Shown here: positions 56,295 through 64,000 of the stretch, piece by piece
Position numbering within the stretch: position 1 is the first letter of the stretch
How the letters are laid out: every line of letters begins with the position of its first letter
From: Romanomermis culicivorax
Lineage: Eukaryota; Nematoda; Enoplea; Mermithida; Mermithidae
Assembly (NCBI GenBank): GCA_963922205.1
Contig: CAWUHX010000084.1
Location: 744,001-808,000, forward strand
Direction: 5' to 3'
DNA: 64,000 bases
Made by a program: the position numbers and the translations under genes
The notes under the pieces: generated by a model
Databases searched by the model: none
What the model saw: the letters and a program-made list of their open reading frames with translations, nothing else
What the model was told of the DNA's origin: nothing

Positions 56295-59200
56295 TTACTT
56301 TGCCGCCCAGTCGACTCTGCCGCTTGGAACTTTGTTCTTCTCAGCATCGAAGTGAACTGCTGCAAAATTGAGACAATAAGACCTATTGACTATTATCTAA
56401 AATTCATCCTTCTAATATGCTTTATTGAATTTGCACATTTTTTCTGAAACAAACAAGTGCTCTTATTGAGGAGCAGTATTTTAATCTCCTAAATCATGAA
56501 TCAAGAAGCAACCCATCAAATATTTGAACGGAGTGATGCGTCCTCCCATGAGAAATCATAATATCAATGAAGCTTCCAAGTAAGTTTACTTACAAGATCC
56601 AAAAGCGACTTGATTATTTTTCAAAGTGGAAAAATTCGATTTGAAATTCGATTTAGTCTTCATTGTTGAACCTATTAATGTAAAATAATCCAAAGAATCC
56701 ATATCAAAAACCAAAAGAAAATTACCAGGAATGTATCGAGCTTTGGACATGTACAGTTTTTTAGCCGATATCTGGCTCTTTTCGATTCCAAAATTTCTTG
56801 CTTTTGTTTTACTGTCGGAAGAATCGTCCTCGATGTTTAATCGACTCATTCTTCGGCTGGATCATGAACAAAGGTAACTTAACATAATCAGATGGTGTCC
56901 TGAAGCTTCTAATGAATTGTGCACTACATAATCATAGCAGAGTGTCGTTTCTGAGGTAAGTATTTTTCCGAAAGTCTGGAAAGTCATTTTACAGCCAACT
57001 GACCAAAAGTTGGGCATTCTGAGCTTCGATTTCTTGCACGAAGCTTGTAGAACTTTTCATAAACATTGAAGCAAACCAAAAAATTACTTATCAATTTCAT
57101 CTTACCCAATAGCTTTTTCTCCGGCTTCGGGCTTTTTCCTGATTAAAATATTGGCTTTTTCGGATTTGATACTCAATTCTTTGACTGAATTATTTTGATT
57201 GCTGATATTGTTGATCGAACAACTAAATTTAAGTTCTTTTTTCCCATTATCAGCTACAGTCGGGACAAAACTGTTCAAATCCGGAAGGGCGAAATTATCC
57301 CTGGCGAAGTGCCGAAAATTACTTTTAACTTTGAAACCTGGAAAGCAATAGGCTTTTACATCCAAACTATAGAGAAAATACGTACAAAAGTATGCTCATC
57401 ATTTATAGGTGTAAAGAAATTTTTATCTATATGCGAACAAGCTTCCATTTACATTGATGTTGTGCATGTTCTAAGGTGCGGAATCGTGATTCGAAGATAT
57501 TTTTGGATACGGAATAATCCACTTTTTTCTTAGCAAAATTGAACAGATGAATCAGCGAATGGCACAATATATGTTGAGCATGAGGCGAAATGTGACTGGA
57601 TATGAAACGTGAAATAGACCGAGATAACTTTGACATCGCACGAGGTACTGAGCTGATATTGCACGAGGTGGCATCTGTGCATGTTACGGAATGATATCAC
57701 ATGACATGGGACGTTAATAACAAACTATAGAATGTTAACGAGACATGCCATGACAAAAATTAGAAAGGCGCCAAAATCGCCATTTTTCCGTGATGTGCCA
57801 TTTTGCAAGATCACGAGTGAAAATAACCTTATTGATTCAGGCTTTTGTATCCATTCTCCTCCAATGTTTTCTCGCTATTATTATTTTGTTTAGACAAATT
57901 ATTATTGTTCTCTGTTCTAATTCTTACAATATGTTCAGTTTTCCATTTTTCCGTGAACGACTTTTTTACTCTCGACTAATTTTTTGCTGTTGTGCCACGG
58001 TCAATTAGAAACAAGTGCCATAGTCTGTTTTGATGCTTAAAATTGATGAAAAACTAACACTATTCCACTTCATTCTTATTTCCCGCGCCCTACGCCATAT
58101 TGTACTATGGAGATCGCATACTTATTTTTTCAATTTTCAATTCACATAAATTTTATAGAAAGTATAGGGCATTTGTGATCGCAGTCGGAATTTTATTTAA
58201 AATTATGGAGAGTCGTTGACTGCATTCAATAAATTTTTATTTTATGATACAGACTGCCCGATGCTCACTCTTTTCAACGTTCTAGATTATTGAAATTGAT
58301 TTCCTGATGTCTAGTAAGGCTGTGTTTCCTGAAACTCCAACCCTTGCATCGATCATTTCAAAATGAATGAACGATAGTACAGACATCATTGAACATATTT
58401 CTTGATTCTGGAGGTTTTATGCCACATTCAGATCAATTTTCCAGAAAGTTGTCAGGAAGGAAAAAGAATGATTCTTTTTATTTCGATTCAGACTTGTGCT
58501 CATCTAACTAGCATTCAGAAATAGCGAACCTGATTATTACCCTGCACAATCTCCGATCTGGTGGTCAAACTTTCCAAACTGCTGCTCTTTTTCGATAAAA
58601 ATTCGTTCAATGCCGTCGCATTCGATTCGGTCAAGGCAGCGCCGCTTCTGTCGTATTCGGCGAAGAGCCACTTGCTGTTAGTGTGAATCGACGAATTTTC
58701 ATCTTTCGTTGATATGGCGTCTTGTTCCAGCAACGTCGACCCCGGAGATTTCAGAGGTATCAGGGAATCGCGTTGTTTCCTTTTGGCAGTAGTGTTTGTG
58801 GTCAGTGATTCGGGGGTATACCGCAAATCGGAAGTGTCGTTGTCGATTTTAGACATGATTTTCGGCTTTACGACTGGGGAAGTGGGCGAATCGGACAAAA
58901 TAAGGGACGATCTGACTTGCGGAGGAACGATAGCCATCGGGGTGCCTAATTTTTGACCGACTCGGAAGTATGGGTATTTCAAGGACTGTAAGGAAAAAGA
59001 ACTGACTGCCGTAGTTCGACAAACAAGGCTAGAGATGATTTGATGCGAATAAGACTACTACAGGAGAGTAATTATAGGAATGCCACTCGAACCCTAATTT
59101 GGTTCAATATTGAGTGCAATATATACGAATTTGAATATCTTGCAGTCAAAAAAGCTAATATTAATGATATGAACCACATTTGGCTTCCGGGCGACAAACA

Positions 59201-62200
59201 TCATTTGAATTTTTGATTTTTTAAGGCTAACATCATGTAAAAATGAATCAAAATTTGGACGCGAATCGACAAATCTTAAATATTGAATGTTAATTAATGA
59301 TGAAACTACATGTGGTTCAAACTTTGGATTGGCCTGCCGAAAATTTATTATATGTCAATGTGCACAATGTGAGTCAAAACAGATGTTCCAGAATAAGGTT
59401 ATAAGCATTCCCTTACAAATCTTATACAAATTCACAAAAGTACGTAAAAGTTGTTCGACAATACATCTAAGAGAATATCGCAGCAATTTGGTGAAATTTC
59501 AATTCTCTGCTCTTTGAAATCAAGTTTTTGTATCAGAGATTCGCCTGTTTGTTGTATCTACATGTTGTGCCAAAGTTTTACTTGAAATGTACCACATTTT
59601 CTATATTTCGCATAGCTTTTTTTAAAAAGATGCCGAAAAACGGCAGAACACGGTGAACAGTCAACAAGACGTAAATTTGGTCAAGATACTTCAGAATAGT
59701 TGAACTCTATTTGAACTTTTCTGATTCTTTTGAAGAAGTACTCTTTGGATATTTACACATTATATACCTCAAATTCGTACCTTGATTCAGGCAGTTCAGC
59801 ACCACTTTATGTTAATAATTCTAGGCAGATCGAGAAATATTTGTTATGATATAACGAACTAAGTAACGATAAAATTTTTTTTGCAGGCACATGTTAACCT
59901 TTGTTTCGCATTTCACCTCTTGTTACCTGTATGGCGCTAGGCCTTTTTTGGGGATTCCAGGCCAAAAGATCCTGCACCAGCTGAACGGATTCGTCGCTAG
60001 CCGTCGTCATTATAGTTCTTAAATTCACGGCCGTACCCGACGGAAATTTGAAGCCCATGTCGTTAGCCAGGGCATATGCTTCGGACCATTCTTCCTGCAT
60101 AGATGGAAACCTCACTAATCAGGTGTGAAAATCAGCTCATCAAGAATCTCAACGCACATGTCGACTTTTTGGTGTTCTTTCATAGACAGGATCAGTGAAT
60201 GTTAAAGTAACGTCACGTCACTACAATTATACCCTGTTCATTTTCAAATGAGCCTCCATTTCGAAAAAATTGACTATAGTTCTAAAGCTCCCAAAGTGAA
60301 CCTCACTCACATTATTAGTCATGCACCAAATTCCTAAGTAATGTATATCTCAGCGAATTTACTGTAGAATTCGATTTGTGACGTCAAATTTTTCTTCCCG
60401 GTTTTTATATACCTACTCGCGTTGGCGTTCCCAGGACCACGCATATTTTGTATAATTGATCAATTTCTGAGTTGCCGGGGAATAAAGGCATCATGGTATA
60501 AAGCTCGCTAATCATGCATCCTGCAATGAAAAAATCTTCGCAATGGTCTTCTATACTAAATTTACCACCCTTCCAGTTTTACGTTAACTTCTAGTCTTTC
60601 ATCTAGTCTTCCTGAGAACGCTAGACATTCAGAAGCATGCAAAGAAAAAAACAGAAGATGAACAATTTAAAATCTCACCGACGGCCCACAAATCGATGGG
60701 AGAACTGTAAATTGTCGATCTGAGCAGAACTTCGGGAGCCCTGTACCTGAAAAACTACCTATGATGCATAACGACTACCACAAAAGTTTCTTTGTTAATT
60801 GATTCACCATCTAGTCGAAACGTAATCTGTATAAGGTGGCAACGACCTCAACTCTCTTGCTAAACCAAAATCGGCCAATTTGATAATTTCCGGACCATTG
60901 CATAGAACGTTTTCTGGTTTCATGTCCCTGGTGAAAAATCATGAATCTTTTCTGCATTCGGTTTGATTCTTGATGGCCAATATCAGAAAAGTCACTTCTT
61001 TCGCATGCATACGTGCATAAGTAGGACTCTATGGATTCTGCGTCTTTGGATGAAATGAGAAAAAACGCAGTCTACTTTGCACTAATCAAGTTTGAAGAAG
61101 TAGTATAGTGAAAATATTCGTGATACGCTTTTACTCACCTGTGAAAATACCCTGAAACAAAATTAACGTAAAATTAAAGATCAATCGTACTTTGACCTAA
61201 TGCTCACCATGCTTGTGCATAAAAGCTAAACCCTGTAAAATTTGGTATGTTATATTCCGCACCACTGGTTCAGGTAAAAGCCGATCCCTAAAAAATTTTT
61301 TATTGCTGCGAAATGCTCAATTTTTCCGAATAATTCACCTCTGTTTCATCAACTCGTACAAATTTTCTTTCATGTGTTCGAAAACGAAATATAGAATGTC
61401 GTTTTCTCTGATCACTTCTTTCAATTTCACGATGTTGGGATGATGCAGTTTTCTGAGGGTCTGATCATATAAAAACTTATGGTGAAATCGAGGAACAAAC
61501 ATTTGGATCAGTTACTTTAACTTCTCGCAGATTCATGGCTTCGTCCCAGCTGTAATATTTCTTCTTCATTCTGCGGAAAAATGATGTAAAATTCGGTGCA
61601 TCATAATGGCTTCATGTTGATTTCAGGTCAAGTAACTGAACTTTCTTTGGATATTCATGGTATTCCTTTCATGAAAGTGTGATTCTACAGATCAGAATGA
61701 AATCAACGGTTTTCACTTCATTCAGTTGCAGAAGGGTATCTTCGCCGGGTTGCACAATCCTTTGCAAAGGAATCCCTTCGGCCAACTTCAGACCCGAATC
61801 AAGCGCCGGACAGTTGGATAGATCTTTGAAACATGCATCCAGTGTCAGAAGTCAGAATTAGAATAGGAAATACTCATGCCGTTGTCTTGATTGAAAGGTA
61901 CCCCTTAGCAAAAGGTACGATTGTGCAACCGGGCCCTGATATTGCAACTGATCCAACAAGATAACTTCCGTACAAGTCTGAAAGTAAGTCGCTTGATATC
62001 GTCGTCTGAAAATTTAAAGTGATTGGGATTTGTAAGGGCTTTGAAATTGAAGAATATAATTGAAAATACAAAAAATGACAAACTATTCATAATGCTCATA
62101 AATTGAAGTAAAAGCGTTGAAAATTATTTTTTCAAACGCAATATTCAGATATCTCAGCTATGGCCCTGGACATGAACTCAAATCAGATTAGCACGACCAT

Positions 62201-62444
62201 TTCTTTATTATGGCATACGTCTAATGAGGCTTCGTCCTCGTTCAATTTCGTCAGTTCTTCGTTCAAATTTGGGATCATTTTTGATAGATGTTGCTGATCT
62301 TGAATCATTACCTTGAAAATTCCACAGTGACCTGTTAGCATACCTCTTTATAGCTACTTTTTCACTAGTTTCCGAATTCAAAGCCAACATGACTTCGCCA
62401 AACGTTCCGTCGCCCAAAACTCGTAGAATTGAATACTTATTCAT
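56295..62444 (-). CDS. dyf-5: MAK/CILK1 (DYF-5)-type ciliary kinase, 14 exons, 593 aa
   Basis: Exons (- strand order): 62444-62344, 61570-61516, 61460-61339, 61287-61208, 61151-61139, 60927-60808, 60746-60679, 60520-60417, 60094-59927, 58985-58541, 57337-57106, 56856-56726, 56671-56594, 56359-56295. Every junction is GT-AG and the phases sum to 594 codons. The kinase core is complete: glycine loop GDGTFGEV (11-18), Lys33, Glu50, HRDMKPEN (123-130), DFG (143-145), TDY activation motif (157-159) and [17 protein letters not shown], the TDY motif and the closing GRVDWAAK are signatures of the RCK family (MAK, CILK1, DYF-5), whose members limit cilium length and control intraflagellar transport turnaround. 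Length fits MAK and CILK1 (about 620-630). Exon 5 is only 13 nt. An X-box lies 163 bp upstream of the ATG. Confidence 0.95.
61690..62099. other. Coding-like inverted segments in kinase intron 1
   Basis: On the - strand ATG 62099 or 62090 opens a hydrophobic start. A frame after TTTTCAG near 62005 reads to a TGA at 61874 with [12 protein letters not shown]. On the + strand 61715-61861 reads [14 protein letters not shown]. The two match each other as an inverted DNA repeat around CGGGTTGCACAATC (61755 and 61935). It could be a nested gene relic. The kinase coding phases do not need these pieces. Confidence 0.3.
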
Positions 62445-62606
62445 TTTTGGAGTCTATTTTTTCATATAAATAAAAACATTATTCGTCGCAAAAATTAAAA
62501 TTTATCGCTTAATTGGAGAAATGGAACAAATTCTTGTAGCTGTCGCATTGAGCAAAATAAAAAGGTATCGTCGTTAGAATGTACCACAACGGAACAGCTT
62601 GGTTTT

Positions 62607-62620
62607 GTTGCCATAGTGAT
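62607..62620 (-). promoter_or_regulatory. X-box (RFX/DAF-19 binding site) of the kinase gene
   Basis: On the - strand the 14-mer ATCACTATGGCAAC fits the X-box consensus RYYNYYATRRNRAC at every position, 163 bp upstream of the kinase ATG and in the same orientation. RFX/DAF-19 drives ciliary genes through such sites, usually within about 250 bp of the start. Confidence 0.7.
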
Positions 62621-63457
62621 TTTCAGTTAGAAGCTTCATGCAGTATGGAAACTGGGGGGGGGGGGTAATAAAATTGTTTAGGAAACACGTTCTCTCTCCG
62701 ACTCAAATTATAGACAATTTTTCTGACATAAGATCATCAATGCACCTGTTCATAGTCCCACACTTTTTGTTTGGAATTATGCAGTACATAGCACAATCAA
62801 AGGGGAATTGCTGGATGATGCATACAATTTATTTTATATATGAAATGTATTCAGCACAATTTTCTAGGAAACCACTGAATCACTTGTCCGAAAAAATGTT
62901 GCATCAAAATACAGAAAGAACATTAGTTTATTCCGTACTGCGTTATGCACGATGGCATGTATTGTAAAAAACTTTCGCTTATGACGACCTGTTTTTCTGT
63001 CATAATGACGTCAAATCTGATATTTTTATCATTTCAAATGGGTATGGAACAACTCGAATTCGTGCATAGTATAACAGTATAAGTGAATAATCCACGATGT
63101 CTGTGATGTCGAATCGACTTGCAAGTGTCTCCTGCCATATTCGGAAGTGTTGCTCATGTTGCAGTTTAATTTTTCGACATGTTTTATGTTTGAGTTAAGC
63201 TGCACTTTTGTGACAGATGTTGAGCAGCCACCACAACTTGAACTTGACAGCGTAGATGAACATAGCAATGAAATATGAATTTGCGTTCTGTAAGCGTCAA
63301 CCCCTATACAACCTGAACCAGATTCACGTGACTAACTCATGGAAGAACATGAAAGAGAAGAACCAAAATAGAATTTTAACACGTTAGTGTGTGAAACATA
63401 AAAGAATGTGAAAAACAAATCAAAAATTAAGCCTTTGAATACACGAAAGTTACACTC
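62621..63457. other. Intergenic, nothing recognised
   Basis: A run of 12 G lies at about 62656. Short frames have no domain signatures. Confidence 0.45.
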
Positions 63458-63715
63458 TTAACATTCCGGCCCAACCCAGGTCCAGACGGACAAATAAGGT
63501 TCAAAAATAACCTTATCTTCAAACTCAAAATTCATATAAAAAGGCGGCAATGTTCTCACTATGACTTGTTTCTTTTTTTCATTTGAACCATGGAACATCG
63601 AAAACTCTCTCTTCAGGACTGAATGGTAAATCTCATTGAAACAAATACTACAGACGTTCCATATAACCTGAATTTCTCCCTCAGAACCTTTTTCGAAACC
63701 CAACTTACTCCAAAC
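63458..63715 (-). CDS. Possible terminal exon of an unidentified gene
   Basis: After an acceptor GATGTTCAG (63724-63716) the - strand stays open for 85 codons to a stop at 63458, ending FEPYLSVWTWVGPEC. It has four Cys and a mixed hydrophobic composition that looks protein-like, but there is no recognised family. Upstream exons would lie to the right and were not identified before the window ends. It may also be a chance frame. Confidence 0.3.
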   Translation of the reverse strand, partial: VWSKLGFEKGSEGEIQVIWNVCSICFNEIYHSVLKREFSMFHGSNEKKKQVIVRTLPPFYMNFEFEDKVIFEPYLSVWTWVGPEC

Positions 63716-64000
63716 CTGAACATCAGAGAACAATTATCCTATAAGCAACCTAACATAAAGTCTGATGCAAGTATATGATTACTGTAACCACTAATCGTGT
63801 AAATTTTTAAATAATTAAACTTCTAATTATTCTTGTGTTTTACTTTTGTTCTTGTTCTACTCCCTGACAGCCCCAGGTAGTGACAATCTTGGCGAGGCCT
63901 GGAAAAATCACTACTTTTCGATATCAACCAATATATCACTTTAACTGGGATAACTCCCTTCAAATCAGATGAGATTCATTTTTCAAACAAAGGTGAAATT

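Noticed and set aside
1..64000. tRNA or rRNA genes
   Set aside because: No T-loop GGTTCGAATCC-type box with matching acceptor stem, and no rRNA-like conserved blocks, were seen by eye; a covariance-model scan would be decisive.

Overview
The window is eukaryotic. Genes are split by short introns with GT donors and T-rich ...TTTCAG or TTTTAG acceptors, intergenic DNA is AT-rich and packed with transposon relics, and there are no operons with ribosome sites. Two host genes can be assembled exon by exon with every splice phase closing: a Rab10 GTPase (10636-16149, + strand, 5 exons, 202 aa) and a MAK/CILK1/DYF-5 ciliary kinase (62444-56295, - strand, 14 exons, 593 aa). Small introns, a perfect RFX/DAF-19-type X-box upstream of the kinase and TTCTAGAA heat-shock-type sites fit an ecdysozoan, most likely a nematode. 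The species cannot be named from sequence alone.

Layout. 1-10.6 kb: no host gene found; nested non-autonomous hAT-like elements, a damaged hAT transposase with an exact 8-bp target duplication, C-rich and GTGCCAATTGGCAC repeats, and a long inverted repeat. 10.6-16.2 kb: Rab10, whose 4.4-kb intron 3 holds a hAT-type element (8-bp duplication GGTTCCAA) inside a larger long-TIR element, plus an LTR fragment. 16.2-19 kb: repeats only. 19.06-25.4 kb: a gene encoding the C-terminal half of a PIF1-type helicase fused to a ubiquitin-specific protease, then an intact 9-exon RPA70-like gene of 481 aa; together these suggest a Helitron-type element or its remains. 25.6-29.8 kb: repeats, one tentative small gene and a 440-bp foldback element.

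29,873-48,780 is one Maverick/Polinton element with both ends preserved: terminal inverted repeats of 340 and 384 bp starting AGTAGTAA, flanked by a perfect 6-bp target duplication CATTAA. It encodes protein-primed DNA polymerase B on the - strand, and on the + strand a packaging ATPase, small membrane and basic proteins, an integrase with a chromodomain, an adenain-like protease, minor capsid, a pVI/pX-like protein and major capsid. Polymerase, ATPase, integrase and capsid frames are broken, and the protease lacks its expected catalytic His. Several accessory frames remain open, notably an unrecognised 381-aa gene (36188-37438) and a two-exon 118-aa gene (47281-46851, - strand) lying beside heat-shock-element-like sites.

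48.9-54.9 kb is a degenerate Ty3/Gypsy retroelement (- strand) without a visible integrase, ending next to the Maverick. The kinase gene follows, and one terminal exon of an unidentified gene lies at 63.5-63.7 kb. All calls come from reading the sequence; no database search was run.
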